From NCBI RefSeq assembly GCF_003217355.1, contig NZ_QJTK01000002.1, positions 186,001 through 250,000 on the forward strand: DNA of 64,000 nt. The letters run 5' to 3'. Origin of the DNA: Rhodobacter viridis (lineage in GTDB: Bacteria > Pseudomonadota > Alphaproteobacteria > Rhodobacterales > Rhodobacteraceae). The position numbers were made by a program, and so were the translations under genes. Shown piece by piece: positions 1 to 8,730 of the stretch; position 1 is the first letter of the stretch; each line of letters starts with the position of its first letter. Under the pieces are notes generated by a model, which had not been told where the DNA came from, searched no databases, and saw only the letters and a program-made list of their open reading frames with translations.

Positions 1-22
1 GCCGACCGGCGCCAAGGTCTGA
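1..22 (+). CDS. 3' end of upstream gene, possibly rsfS (partial)
   Basis: Only the last few codons are in the window. Reading from base 2 gives ..PTGAKV followed by TGA at 20-22; a second frame also closes at 31-33. RsfS (ribosome silencing factor) commonly precedes rlmH, and its C-terminus often ends a few residues after a Leu/Met-Trp-x-Pro segment, which the tail could fit. Too little sequence is present to identify the gene from homology, so the assignment is inference from gene order. Confidence 0.3.
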
Positions 23-45
23 TCGGCAGCTGAAAGGGGCGGCGC

Positions 46-513
46 ATGAAGGTGACCATCTGCGCGGTGGGCAAGCTGCGCAAGGGCCCCGAGCTGGATC
101 TGATCAATGATTATCTGGACCGCTTCGGCAAGGCCGGGCGGTCTTTCGGTCTTGGTCCGGCGACACTTCTTGAGGTCGAGGACAAGCGCAATCTGGGCAT
201 GGAGGCCGAGGCGGCGCTTCTGGAGCGCGCGGTTCCTGCCGGATCGGTGCTGATCACGATGGACGAGCGGGGGGATGTGGTCTCCTCGCCCGATTTTGCT
301 GCGCGGTTGGGCGGCTGGCGGGATGCCTCGCACGATGTGACCTTTGTCATCGGCGGGGCGGATGGCATCGCCCCGGCGCTGCGCGCCAAGGCCGACTGGT
401 CGCTCAGTTTCGGCAAGATGGTCTGGCCGCATATGCTGGTGCGGGTGATGCTGGCCGAACAGCTCTACCGCGCCGGGCAGATTCTGGCGGGCACGCCCTA
501 TCACCGCCTCTGA
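46..513 (+). CDS. rlmH: 23S rRNA (pseudouridine1915-N3)-methyltransferase RlmH
   Basis: A 155-residue SPOUT-class methyltransferase of normal family length. It uses SAM to methylate pseudouridine 1915 in helix 69 of 23S rRNA on the assembled 70S ribosome. The family pattern is clear: N-terminal KVTICAVGKLRKGPE, a central SAM-binding glycine loop FVIGGADGI (about residues 101-109), and the C-terminal knot segment EQLYRAGQILAGTPYHRL, which ends in the conserved Y-H-R. The start ATG follows a purine-rich AAAGGGG. gpmI follows 65 bp downstream on the same strand. Confidence 0.95.
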   Translation: MKVTICAVGKLRKGPELDLINDYLDRFGKAGRSFGLGPATLLEVEDKRNLGMEAEAALLERAVPAGSVLITMDERGDVVSSPDFAARLGGWRDASHDVTFVIGGADGIAPALRAKADWSLSFGKMVWPHMLVRVMLAEQLYRAGQILAGTPYHRL

Positions 514-578
514 GCCCGCCGAACTTGCCGTTTCAGCACGGGCAGCGTAGGAAGGGGCAAATTCGTCAGGAGGCGCTC

Positions 579-2099
579 ATGACCCGTCCGAAACCCGTTG
601 TTCTGTGCATTCTCGATGGCTGGGGCGAGCGCGCCGAAACCGAGGGCAACGCGCCGAAACTGGCCCATACGCCGAACCTCGACCGGGTCTTTGCGACCTG
701 TCCGAAAGCGACGCTGATCACCCATGGCAATGATGTCGGGCTGCCGACCGGGCAGATGGGCAATTCGGAGGTCGGGCACACCAACATCGGCGCCGGGCGC
801 GTCGTGGCGATGGATCTGGGGCAGATCGATCTGGCGATCGAGGATGGCAGCTTCTTCCAGAACGCGCCGATCCTTGAATTCATTGAAAAAGTGAAGACCG
901 CGGGGGGCCGCGCGCATCTGATGGGCGTGGTGTCCGATGGCGGCGTGCATGGCCACATCGAACACGTTCTGGCGGCCTGCAAGATGATTGCCGGGGCAGG
1001 GGTTCCGGTGGTGCTGCATGCGATCACCGATGGGCGCGACGTGGCCCCGGATTCCTCGGCCCGGTTCGTTGACGATCTGTGCAAACGCCTGCCCGCGGGT
1101 TGCACCGTTGCCACGGTGATCGGTCGTTACTGGGCGATGGACCGCGACAACCGCTGGGAACGCGTCGGCACCGCCTTTGATGCGATCGTGAAAGGGCAGG
1201 GGTTCAGCGCGGCCACTCCGGCCGAAGCCGTGGCGCAGAGCTATGCCAAGGGCGAGATGGACGAGTTCATCAAGCCGACCGTGATCGCAGGCTATGCGGG
1301 CACGGCAGATCACGACGGCTTCTTCTGCCTGAACTTCCGGGCCGACCGGGCGCGGGAAATCCTGCGCACGCTCGGCGAGCCGGGCTTTGCGGAATTCGAC
1401 GTCTCGGCGCGGCCGACCTGGTCGGCGATGCTCGGCATGGTCGAATATTCCGTCACGCATAACGCTTACATGACGGCGGCCTATCCCAAACGCGATATCG
1501 TCAATACTTTGGGCGAATGGGTTTCGAAACAAGGTCTTACACAGTTCCATCTGGCGGAAACCGAGAAATACCCGCATGTGACCTTCTTCCTGAACGGCGG
1601 CAAGGAAGCGCCCTGGGCGGGCGAAGATCGCTACATGCCGAAATCGCCGAAAGTGGCGACCTATGATCTGCAACCCGAAATGTCGGCCCCCGAGGTCACC
1701 GACAAATTCGTCGAGGCGATCGAAAAGGGCTATGATCTGATCATCGTCAACTATGCCAACCCGGACATGGTCGGCCATACCGGCAGCCTTCCGGCGGCGA
1801 TTGCCGCCTGCGAGGAGATCGACCGCGATCTGGGCCGGGTTCTGGCCGCGCTCGAAAAGGCCGGGGGGGCGATGATCATCACCGCCGATCACGGCAACTG
1901 CGAAACGATGATCGACCCGGTGACGGGCGGGCCGCACACGGCGCATACGACGAACCTCGTGCCGGTGGCGCTGGTCGGCGGCCCCGCGGGCGCGCGGTTG
2001 CATCCGGGGCGGCTGTCCGATCTGGCGCCGACGTTGCTTGACCTGATGAAGTTGCCCGTGCCGCCGGAAATGACCGGCAAGACGTTGATCGAGACATGA
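579..2099 (+). CDS. gpmI: 2,3-bisphosphoglycerate-independent phosphoglycerate mutase
   Basis: A 506-residue cofactor-independent, metal-dependent mutase interconverting 3- and 2-phosphoglycerate in glycolysis and gluconeogenesis. The alkaline-phosphatase-type N-terminus VVLCILDGWG carries the first metal aspartate. The nucleophilic serine is in GNSEVGH (about Ser63), and C-terminal metal ligands sit in ITADHGN and HTAHTTN. I chose the ATG at 579 because CAGGAGG lies directly upstream; a longer reading from 525 adds 18 residues that do not resemble the family. The stop overlaps the start of the next gene by 4 bp (ATGA), which implies translational coupling. Confidence 0.96.
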   Translation: MTRPKPVVLCILDGWGERAETEGNAPKLAHTPNLDRVFATCPKATLITHGNDVGLPTGQMGNSEVGHTNIGAGRVVAMDLGQIDLAIEDGSFFQNAPILEFIEKVKTAGGRAHLMGVVSDGGVHGHIEHVLAACKMIAGAGVPVVLHAITDGRDVAPDSSARFVDDLCKRLPAGCTVATVIGRYWAMDRDNRWERVGTAFDAIVKGQGFSAATPAEAVAQSYAKGEMDEFIKPTVIAGYAGTADHDGFFCLNFRADRAREILRTLGEPGFAEFDVSARPTWSAMLGMVEYSVTHNAYMTAAYPKRDIVNTLGEWVSKQGLTQFHLAETEKYPHVTFFLNGGKEAPWAGEDRYMPKSPKVATYDLQPEMSAPEVTDKFVEAIEKGYDLIIVNYANPDMVGHTGSLPAAIAACEEIDRDLGRVLAALEKAGGAMIITADHGNCETMIDPVTGGPHTAHTTNLVPVALVGGPAGARLHPGRLSDLAPTLLDLMKLPVPPEMTGKTLIET

Positions 2100-3241
2100 T
2101 CCGCAAGGCGGTCGTTGCCTTCCTGTTTTCGGCGGGGGCGGCCTTGGCCAGCCCCGCTGGTGACGTGGCGCAAAAGGCCGCCGAGGATCTGCGCGCCTCG
2201 ATCGAGGCGCTGGATGCCGCACAGACCAAGGCCGACCGGGTGGCGGCGCTGACGCAGACGATTTCCGCCTATGAAAAGGGCCTTGGCGCGCTGCGCGACG
2301 GGCTGCGTCGGGCCTCGGTCCGCGAAGCCGAGATCCGCGCAAAATTCGAGGCGAAGCGCGAAGACATCGGCCGGCTTCTGGGCGTGATGAGCACGATGAG
2401 CAGCACCGAAGGGCCGCTTTTGCTGCTGCATCCCTCCGGGCCCTTGGGCACCGCGCGCTCGGGCATGATGCTCGGCGCCGTGACGCCCGCGCTTCAGGCC
2501 GAGGCGGAAAAGATGCGCACCGATCTGGTCGAGATCCAGGAGCTTCGCAGCGTGCAGGGCAATGCCGAAAAGGTGCTCGAAACCGGGTTGAGCTCGGTGC
2601 AGGCGGCCCGCACGGCGCTGTCGAAGGCGATGGCGGATCGCTCGAAACTGCCCAAGCGCTACATGGAAGAACCCGAAGAGCTGCGCGAGCTGGTCGAAAG
2701 TGTCGATACGCTGGAGGGGTTCGCCTCGGGTCTGGCCGATCTGGAAGGCGATATCGGCCCGCCGCTGGCCGATTTCACCGAAGCCAAGGGCGATCTGCCG
2801 ATGCCGGTTCTTGGCACGGTGCTGCGCAAATTCAACGAGGCCGATGCGGCGGGGATCCGTCGTCCGGGGCTGGTGGTGGCCACCGCGCCCGCAGCGCTGG
2901 TGACGACGCCCTGGCCCGCCACGATCCGCTATCGCGGCCCGCTTCTCGACTACGGAAATGTGATGATCCTTGAACCCGCGGAAGGCTATCTTCTGGTTCT
3001 GGCGGGGCTGGGCAGCGTCTATGGTGAGACCGGAGACGTGCTTGCGGCGGGGGCTCCGGTCGGGCTGATGGGCGGGCGCGAACCCGGAGCACAGGAATTC
3101 GGCGAGGATTTCCTGAAGAACGCGCAGATGGGGAGTGGCGCCACGCGCTCGGAAACGCTTTATATCGAGTTGAGGAAGGGCAAGAAGCCCGTGGACCCCG
3201 CGCCGTGGTTCACCCCGACGAAAGACCAGAACAAGGGCTGA
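2096..3241 (+). CDS. EnvC/NlpD-like murein hydrolase activator (degenerate LytM domain)
   Basis: A 381-residue predicted periplasmic protein. It has a signal peptide (VVAFLFSAGAALA, cleavage near residue 18), a long alanine/glutamate/arginine-rich coiled coil (about 20-220), and a C-terminal M23/LytM-like beta domain (about 255-370). Active LytM enzymes have His in the GN-x-V-x-I-x-H and Y-x-H-L motifs; here the matching region reads GNVMILEPAEGYLLVLAGL with both histidines missing. It should therefore activate amidases rather than cut murein. It sits between gpmI and ctpA, the usual gpmI-envC-ctpA order in proteobacteria. Coupled to gpmI by a 4-bp overlap. Confidence 0.85.
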   Translation: MIRKAVVAFLFSAGAALASPAGDVAQKAAEDLRASIEALDAAQTKADRVAALTQTISAYEKGLGALRDGLRRASVREAEIRAKFEAKREDIGRLLGVMSTMSSTEGPLLLLHPSGPLGTARSGMMLGAVTPALQAEAEKMRTDLVEIQELRSVQGNAEKVLETGLSSVQAARTALSKAMADRSKLPKRYMEEPEELRELVESVDTLEGFASGLADLEGDIGPPLADFTEAKGDLPMPVLGTVLRKFNEADAAGIRRPGLVVATAPAALVTTPWPATIRYRGPLLDYGNVMILEPAEGYLLVLAGLGSVYGETGDVLAAGAPVGLMGGREPGAQEFGEDFLKNAQMGSGATRSETLYIELRKGKKPVDPAPWFTPTKDQNKG

Positions 3242-3243
3242 AA

Positions 3244-4620
3244 ATGAAGAAATTCGTCATTGCCGCACTGGGCGGAACGATCGCCGGGACATTGCTCTCG
3301 GTGCAGGTGGCGCCGCTGCTGGCGGAAGAGACGTCGAAACCGGCCTCGGTCTATCAGGAGCTGGACCTGTTTGGCGATGTGTTCAAGCGCATCCGCAGCG
3401 ACTACGTCGAGCAGGTGGATGACAAGAAGCTGATCGAAGCCGCGATCAACGGGATGCTGTCCTCGCTTGATCCGCATTCGAGCTACATGCCCGCCGATGA
3501 ATACGACGACATGAAGGTGCAGACGCGCGGCTCCTTCGGCGGTCTGGGCATCGAAGTGACGATGGAAAACGGCGCGGTCAAGGTCGTGTCGCCGATGGAC
3601 GGGACGCCCGCCGCAGCCGCCGGCATTCAGTCGGGCGATTTCATCACCCATGTGAACGGCGAAAGCCTGATGGGGCTGACGCTGGATGACGCCGTCGACA
3701 AGATGCGCGGCCCGGTCGGCAGCGAAGTGACGCTGAAGATCGTTCGCGAAGGCAAGACCGAGCCTTTCGACGTGGCCCTGACGCGCGACACGATCAAGCT
3801 GACCGCGGTGAAGGGACGGCTCGAGGCGAATACCGCCGTTCTGCGCATCACCACCTTCAACGACCAGACCTTCCCGAACCTGCAAGAAAGCCTGAAGAAG
3901 GTCGCCGACGAGGCGGGCGGGATCGACAAGCTGAATGGTGTCGTGATCGATCTGCGCAACAACCCCGGTGGTCTGCTGACGCAGGCGATCGCGGTTTCGG
4001 ACGCGTTCCTCGACAAGGGCGAGATCGTCTCGACCCGCGGCCGCAAGTCCGAGGACAGCGAGCGGTTCAATGCCACACCGGGCGATCTGGTGAATGGCAA
4101 GCCAATCGTGGTGCTGATCAACGGTGGCTCCGCCTCGGCCTCGGAAATCGTCACCGGGGCGCTGCAGGATCACCACCGCGCCATCGTGGTGGGGACGAAG
4201 AGCTTCGGCAAGGGCTCGGTGCAGACGGTCATTCCGGTGCAGAACGAAGGCGCGATGCGGCTGACCACCTCGCGCTACTACACGCCCTCGGGGCGGTCGA
4301 TTCAGGCGCTGGGGATTGCCCCCGATATCGTCGTGCCGCAGCCGCCCGAAGCGCCGGATGCCGACAAGGCGACCGAGGACACACCGGAAACCCGGTCCGA
4401 AGCCGATCTGCGCGGCGTGCTGTCGAACGACTCGATGACCGAGGACGAGAAGAAGCAGGCCGAAGAAGAGCGCAGCAAGGCCGAGGAGGCCGCGAAACTG
4501 CGGCTCGAGGACTTCCAGTTGGCCTATGCCATCGACATCATCAAGGGGCTGGCCGTTGCCGGTCAGACGCTGGTGCCGGTGGACGATCCGAGAACCGCGG
4601 CCAAACCCGCAAAACCGTAA
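3244..4620 (+). CDS. ctpA: C-terminal processing serine protease (S41 family, CtpA)
   Basis: A 458-residue exported S41 peptidase. It has an N-terminal signal or anchor ([17 protein letters not shown]), a PDZ domain around residues 90-165 (FGGLGIEV...GMDD-type carboxylate loop), and a catalytic core with GGSASASEI. The middle Ser of SASAS (about 298) and the Lys of FGKG (about 323) form the Ser-Lys dyad. A charged Glu/Lys-rich C-terminal tail follows. Enzymes of this family trim C-termini of periplasmic proteins and often act on murein hydrolases. ATG at 3244 is 2 bp after the envC-like stop; the reading from 3205 lies inside that gene and is rejected. A terminator follows. Confidence 0.93.
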   Translation: MKKFVIAALGGTIAGTLLSVQVAPLLAEETSKPASVYQELDLFGDVFKRIRSDYVEQVDDKKLIEAAINGMLSSLDPHSSYMPADEYDDMKVQTRGSFGGLGIEVTMENGAVKVVSPMDGTPAAAAGIQSGDFITHVNGESLMGLTLDDAVDKMRGPVGSEVTLKIVREGKTEPFDVALTRDTIKLTAVKGRLEANTAVLRITTFNDQTFPNLQESLKKVADEAGGIDKLNGVVIDLRNNPGGLLTQAIAVSDAFLDKGEIVSTRGRKSEDSERFNATPGDLVNGKPIVVLINGGSASASEIVTGALQDHHRAIVVGTKSFGKGSVQTVIPVQNEGAMRLTTSRYYTPSGRSIQALGIAPDIVVPQPPEAPDADKATEDTPETRSEADLRGVLSNDSMTEDEKKQAEEERSKAEEAAKLRLEDFQLAYAIDIIKGLAVAGQTLVPVDDPRTAAKPAKP

Positions 4621-4626
4621 CAAGAC

Positions 4627-4650
4627 GGGGGGCCGAAAGGCCCCCTTGCT
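4627..4650 (+). terminator. Rho-independent terminator after ctpA
   Basis: A GGGGGCC / GGCCCCC stem around a GAAA tetraloop is followed by TTGCTT. It lies 7 bp after the ctpA stop and just ahead of the rppH ribosome-binding site, so it probably attenuates rather than fully separates rppH from the upstream operon. Confidence 0.75.
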
Positions 4651-4663
4651 TCATGAGGACAAG

Positions 4664-5152
4664 ATGACCCCCGAAGAGCTTGCCGCGCTGCCCTATCGCA
4701 AGAATGTCGGCCTTGTGCTGATCAATGCCGAAGGCCTGATCTTTGCCGGTCAGCGCATCGACAATCCGGGCAACGCCTGGCAGATGCCGCAAGGGGGCAT
4801 CGACGATGGCGAGCGGCCGAAGGAAGCCGCGCTGCGCGAATTGGAGGAAGAAACCGGGGTTCGCGCGGATCTGGTCGAGAAGATCGCCAAGACCGAGGAT
4901 TGGCTGATCTATGACCTGCCCGAGGATCTGATCGGCAACATCTGGGGTGGCAAATATCGCGGCCAGAAGCAGAAATGGTTCCTGTTCCGCTTTCTCGGCC
5001 AGGACAGCGATGTGAATATCGCGACCGAACACCCGGAATTTTCGGTCTGGCGTTGGATGGAACCGGCCGAACTGGTGGAAAAGATCGTGCCGTTCAAGCG
5101 CGCGGTCTATGAGCAGGTGTTCGACACCTTCGCCGAACACCTGAAGAAATGA
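4664..5152 (+). CDS. rppH: RNA pyrophosphohydrolase RppH (Nudix)
   Basis: A 162-residue Nudix hydrolase that removes pyrophosphate from 5'-triphosphorylated transcripts and so starts mRNA decay. The Nudix box is complete: [17 protein letters not shown] followed by EEETGV (about residues 45-67). The N-terminal [11 protein letters not shown] and the aromatic-rich [11 protein letters not shown] segment are typical of the RppH/IalA group. ATG at 4664 follows TGAGGAC, and the family N-terminus starts there. It converges with nadC, whose stop is 9 bp downstream. Confidence 0.93.
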   Translation: MTPEELAALPYRKNVGLVLINAEGLIFAGQRIDNPGNAWQMPQGGIDDGERPKEAALRELEEETGVRADLVEKIAKTEDWLIYDLPEDLIGNIWGGKYRGQKQKWFLFRFLGQDSDVNIATEHPEFSVWRWMEPAELVEKIVPFKRAVYEQVFDTFAEHLKK

Positions 5153-5161
5153 TCTGATCCG

Positions 5162-6004
5162 TCAGAAGTCGAGGCCAAGGTCGAAGGTGCGCGCCGAATG
5201 GGTCAGCGCACCCGACGAAATGTAATCGACCCCGGTCGCGGCGACTTCGGCGATGCGTTCCAGACGCATGTTGCCTGACGCTTCCAGCACGACGCGGCTG
5301 TGGGTCAGTGCCACCGCCTCGCGCAGGGTGGGCGTGTCCATGTTGTCGAGCAAGATCACGTCAGCCCCGCCAATCGACAGCGCCTGATCGAGCTGATCGA
5401 GGCTGTCAACCTCGAGTTCGACGCGCATCATGTGGCTGCGCGCGGCTTTCGCGGCTTCCAGAACGGCGCGAATGCCCCCGGCAGCGGCGATGTGGTTGTC
5501 CTTGATCAGGATCGCATCGGAGAGGCCAAAGCGGTGGTTCGAGCCGCCCCCATGCGCGACCGCGGTTTTCTCGATCAGGCGCAGACCGGGGGTGGTTTTC
5601 CGGGTGCAAGTGATGCGGGTCTTGGTGCCGCGGGTTTGCGCAACGAAACTGGCGGTCAGGCTGGCAATGCCGGTCATCCGGCCCGCGAAGTTCAGCGCAA
5701 CCCGTTCCCCCATCAGGATCGACGCCGCCGAGCCCGAAATCGTCATCAGGCATTGGCCCTTGCCGCAGGGATGGCCGTCGGCGACATGGGTCGTGACCAC
5801 GAGCGTCGGATCGACAAGGCGGAAGGCGAGGGTGGCCACCTGCATCCCCGAGACCACACCCTCTTCACGGGCGTTGACGCGGGCCTCGTAGCGGGTGGCG
5901 GCGGGAACGACGGCACGGGTGGTGACATCGCCCATCGGCGACAGGTCTTCCATCAGCGCGGCGCGGATCACGGGTTCGAGCAGGAAATCGGGCAGGGGGG
6001 TCAT
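5162..6004 (-). CDS. nadC: Nicotinate-nucleotide diphosphorylase (carboxylating), QPRTase
   Basis: A 280-residue quinolinate phosphoribosyltransferase, the third enzyme of de novo NAD synthesis (quinolinate + PRPP to nicotinate mononucleotide, CO2 and PPi). Recognisable family segments are TCTRKTTPGLRLIEKTAVAHGGG (PRPP/quinolinate arginine and lysine residues, about 133-155), HRFGLSDAILIKDNHI and the C-terminal DYISSGALTHS. It is last in the nadA-nadB-nadC operon, with its ATG overlapping the nadB stop by 4 bp, so it is translationally coupled. Confidence 0.96.
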   Translation of the reverse strand: MTPLPDFLLEPVIRAALMEDLSPMGDVTTRAVVPAATRYEARVNAREEGVVSGMQVATLAFRLVDPTLVVTTHVADGHPCGKGQCLMTISGSAASILMGERVALNFAGRMTGIASLTASFVAQTRGTKTRITCTRKTTPGLRLIEKTAVAHGGGSNHRFGLSDAILIKDNHIAAAGGIRAVLEAAKAARSHMMRVELEVDSLDQLDQALSIGGADVILLDNMDTPTLREAVALTHSRVVLEASGNMRLERIAEVAATGVDYISSGALTHSARTFDLGLDF

Positions 6005-7563
6005 TCTTCCTCCAGCGCGCGGGACCGGATGGTCCGCGCTTCGGTCAAGGTCAGAAAGCTGCGTTTGGCTTGAACAGGGTCTGTTTTCGGGAAGTCGGAG
6101 CGGTAATGGCCGCCCCGGCTTTCGGTGCGGATCAGCGCCGCGGCGGCAATCAGCGTGGCGGTGGCGGTCATGTTGCGCAGGGCTTCGCGCTCGGCCTTTG
6201 CCTCGATCTCGGCAATCGTGCGCAGGGCAGAGGTGAGCCCAACCGCATCGCGGACGACACCGACGCCATCGGTCATCGCCTGCCGCAAGCGGGCGACGGC
6301 GGCCTCGTCGACGGGGTGACCGCCTGCCGGAAAGGTGAGGGTGATCCGGTCGGCACCGGCCATGGGCAGCGTTTCGGCAATACCCTCGGCGCAGATGCGG
6401 GCAAAGACGAGGGCTTCCAGAAGCCCGTTCGAGGCCAGCCGATTGGCGCCGTGCAGCCCGGTCGAGGAGGCCTCGCCGCAGACCCAGAGCCGGTTCAGCG
6501 AGGATCGGCCGCGGTCATCGACGGCAATTCCGCCCATGTGATAATGCGCGGCGGCGGCGACCGGGATTGGCTGCGAAACAGGGTCTATTCCGGCTGAAAA
6601 GCAGGCCTCCGCGACGGCGGGAAAGCGTTTCGGAAGCTCGTCTCCCAGCACCTGCCGGGTGTCCAGAACCGGGTTCCGGCCCGCCTGCCGTTCCAGATAG
6701 ACGGCGCGGGCGACGATATCGCGCGGAGCCAGTTCGGCATCGGGATGAATCGGCAGCATGAAACGCTCGGCACGGTCATTCAGCAGGACCGCGCCTTCGC
6801 CACGCAGGGCTTCGGTCGCGAGCGGGGCCGGGTCTTCACCCGTGGCAATCGCGGTCGGGTGGAATTGCACGAATTCGGCATCGGCAATCAACGCGCCTGC
6901 GCGAGCGGCCATGCCGATGACCTGACCCCGGATGCGCGGCGGGTTGGTGGTGACGGCGAAAAGCCCGCCCGAGCCACCGCCCGCCAGCAGCACCGCGGGG
7001 GTGCGGATCAGCACGCGGCCGGTCGAGGCGGCGGCGGATTCCACCCAGATCCCAGTGACGGCACCGTTTTCGACCTCGAGCCGCGTTGCGATCGCGCCTT
7101 CGATCACCTGAACCGAGGGACAGGCGCGGACGGCAGCGATCAGCGTCTGCATGATCTCGTATCCGGCCTGATCGCCCTTGACCCGCACGACGCGGGGGCG
7201 GGAATGCGCGGCCTCGCGCGACATCACGTAATCACCCTGCGCATCGCGGTCAAACGGCGCGCCCAAGGCGGTCAGATCTAGGATACGATCGCGAGCCTCG
7301 ATGGTCACCAGACGCGCGATTGCCGCATCGACGGTGCCCGCGCCCGCGGTTTCGGTGTCCTTCGCGTGATCCTCGGCGCTGTCGGGCGGGGCCATTGCGG
7401 CGGCAACACCGCCCTGCGCCCAAGCCGACGACGCACCCTCGCCCAAGCTCTCGGGCGAGATCACCAGAACCGGGTGCGGCGCCAGTTTCAGCGCTGCGTA
7501 AAGCGCCCCCAGCCCCGCACCGACGATGACGACGCGCGGGGTTTCGATCACCGGATCGCTCAC
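6001..7563 (-). CDS. nadB: L-aspartate oxidase
   Basis: A 520-residue flavoprotein that oxidises L-aspartate to iminoaspartate, the substrate of NadA. An N-terminal FAD Rossmann motif (VVIVGAGLGALYAALKL), SSAWAQGGVAAA, the succinate-dehydrogenase-like HPTAI segment and the GGSGGLF and AAAHYHMGGI motifs are all present. The start is GTG at 7563: GTGA overlaps the nadA stop by 4 bp, and homology begins right there; a longer reading into nadA is rejected. The C-terminal half carries two copies of a dispersed AACAGGGTCT-type motif written with unusual codons (see findings). Confidence 0.95.
   Translation of the reverse strand: MSDPVIETPRVVIVGAGLGALYAALKLAPHPVLVISPESLGEGASSAWAQGGVAAAMAPPDSAEDHAKDTETAGAGTVDAAIARLVTIEARDRILDLTALGAPFDRDAQGDYVMSREAAHSRPRVVRVKGDQAGYEIMQTLIAAVRACPSVQVIEGAIATRLEVENGAVTGIWVESAAASTGRVLIRTPAVLLAGGGSGGLFAVTTNPPRIRGQVIGMAARAGALIADAEFVQFHPTAIATGEDPAPLATEALRGEGAVLLNDRAERFMLPIHPDAELAPRDIVARAVYLERQAGRNPVLDTRQVLGDELPKRFPAVAEACFSAGIDPVSQPIPVAAAAHYHMGGIAVDDRGRSSLNRLWVCGEASSTGLHGANRLASNGLLEALVFARICAEGIAETLPMAGADRITLTFPAGGHPVDEAAVARLRQAMTDGVGVVRDAVGLTSALRTIAEIEAKAEREALRNMTATATLIAAAALIRTESRGGHYRSDFPKTDPVQAKRSFLTLTEARTIRSRALEEE
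6073..6085. repeat. Dispersed palindrome AACAG-N3-CTGTT, copy in nadB
   Basis: AACAGGGTCTGTT is a perfect 5+5 inverted repeat inside the nadB C-terminal coding region (minus strand PKTDPVQ). A second near-copy, AACAGGGTCTATT, is at 6577-6589, and a half-copy AACAGGGTC is at 8881-8889 in dnaQ. In all three the minus strand codes Asp-Pro-Val as GAC CCT GTT. Confidence 0.5.
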
Positions 7564-8612
7564 TGGGCCAGCTTCCGCGACAGATCGATCATGCGCTCGA
7601 CCGCAAGGCGGGCGTTGTCGATCAGGGCGGGGTCGACGGTGACCTCTTCGGTGCCGGTGTGCAGCGACCACAGGATCTTTTCGAGCGTGATCATCTTCAT
7701 GTAGGGGCACATGTTGCACGGCCCCAGAAACTCGACCGAGGGCAGGGCATCGGCGATGTTCGACGCCATCGAGCATTCGGTGACGAGCATCACCTGCGCC
7801 GGTTTTTCGCGGGTCACGAAGTCGATCATCCCCGCGGTCGAGCCCGAGAAATCCGCCTCGGCCACCACATCAGGCGGGCATTCCGGGTGGGCGATGATCT
7901 TCGTGCCGGGGTGATAGGCGCGGAAATCGCGCAGATCGGCGGGCGTGTATTGTTCGTGCACGATGCAGGAGCCCGCCCACCAGACGACGTTCTTTTGCGG
8001 CACGGCTTTCGCGACGTTCTGCGCCAGATACTGGTCGGGCGTCATGATGATCGTGGGTTCGGGCAGGGCCGCCACGATCTGCGCCGCATTGGCCGAGGTG
8101 CAGCAGATGTCCGAGGCCGCTTTCACCGCCGCCGTCGTGTTGACATAGCTGACCACCGGCGCGCCCGGATATTTCGCCCGCATCTGGGCAATGCCTTCGG
8201 GCGTGATGCTTTCCGCGAGCGAACAACCGGCCTGCGCATCGGGGATCAGCACGCGCTTGGCCGGGTTCAGGATCTTTGAGGTCTCGGCCATGAAATGCAC
8301 GCCGCATTGCACGATCGTTTCGGCTTCAACTTTCGTCGCCTCGATTGCCAGTTGCAGGCTGTCGCCCACGACATCGGCGACACCGTGATAAATCTCGGGC
8401 GTCATGTAGTTATGCGCCAGGATCACCGCGTTCTTTTCGCGCTTCAGCCGGTTGATCGCGCGGATATAGGGCGCATGGCGGGCGAAATCGGGCAGGGGGA
8501 TCACGCGGTCCATGCGGGCGTGAATATCGGCCATTTCCTGCGCCAGCGTCAGCGACGGTGTCAGGTCATAGGCCTCGGCCAGAGCCGCGCGCATCGTAGC
8601 GAAGTCCAGCAT
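7560..8612 (-). CDS. nadA: Quinolinate synthase
   Basis: A 350-residue [4Fe-4S] enzyme that condenses iminoaspartate with dihydroxyacetone phosphate to quinolinate. The three conserved cluster-ligand cysteine regions are visible: VQCGVHFMAET, SCIVHEQY and CNMCPYMKM. Other family blocks are LAHNYMTPEIYH and HPECPPDV. ATG at 8612 is preceded by GGGGAGGGAGCCC on the minus strand; upstream in-frame residues to 8786 are not family-like and run into dnaQ. First gene of nadA-nadB-nadC. The 118-bp gap to dnaQ holds tandem 9-mers that may be an operator. Confidence 0.96.
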   Translation of the reverse strand: MLDFATMRAALAEAYDLTPSLTLAQEMADIHARMDRVIPLPDFARHAPYIRAINRLKREKNAVILAHNYMTPEIYHGVADVVGDSLQLAIEATKVEAETIVQCGVHFMAETSKILNPAKRVLIPDAQAGCSLAESITPEGIAQMRAKYPGAPVVSYVNTTAAVKAASDICCTSANAAQIVAALPEPTIIMTPDQYLAQNVAKAVPQKNVVWWAGSCIVHEQYTPADLRDFRAYHPGTKIIAHPECPPDVVAEADFSGSTAGMIDFVTREKPAQVMLVTECSMASNIADALPSVEFLGPCNMCPYMKMITLEKILWSLHTGTEEVTVDPALIDNARLAVERMIDLSRKLAQ

Positions 8613-8630
8613 GGGCTCCCTCCCCAAAAC

Positions 8631-8655
8631 TGCGAACGCCCAATATTGCGAACGC
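8631..8655 (-). repeat. Tandem direct repeat upstream of nadA
   Basis: TGCGAACGC occurs at 8631-8639 and again at 8647-8655 (GCGTTCGCA in the direction of nadA), with a 16-bp period. The second copy borders an AATATT that could be a -10 element for nadABC. The arrangement suggests a repressor site for NAD-responsive control. I cannot match it to a known regulator motif. Confidence 0.4.
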
Positions 8656-8730
8656 GATGCATCTAATGGCTGCGGAGCGGGGATGGAATGGGAAAATTGC
8701 CGCAACGATGCGTTTTGTGAAATATATGTG

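Noticed and set aside
3160-4623. A 487-codon minus-strand frame opposite ctpA
   Set aside because: Antisense of ctpA codons; no ribosome site and no domain.
6073-6085. LexA/SOS box reading of the AACAG-N3-CTGTT palindrome
   Set aside because: Alphaproteobacterial LexA sites are GTTC/GAAC direct-type repeats, and the arms here face the other way from the E. coli CTGT-N8-ACAG box. The copies lie inside unrelated genes.
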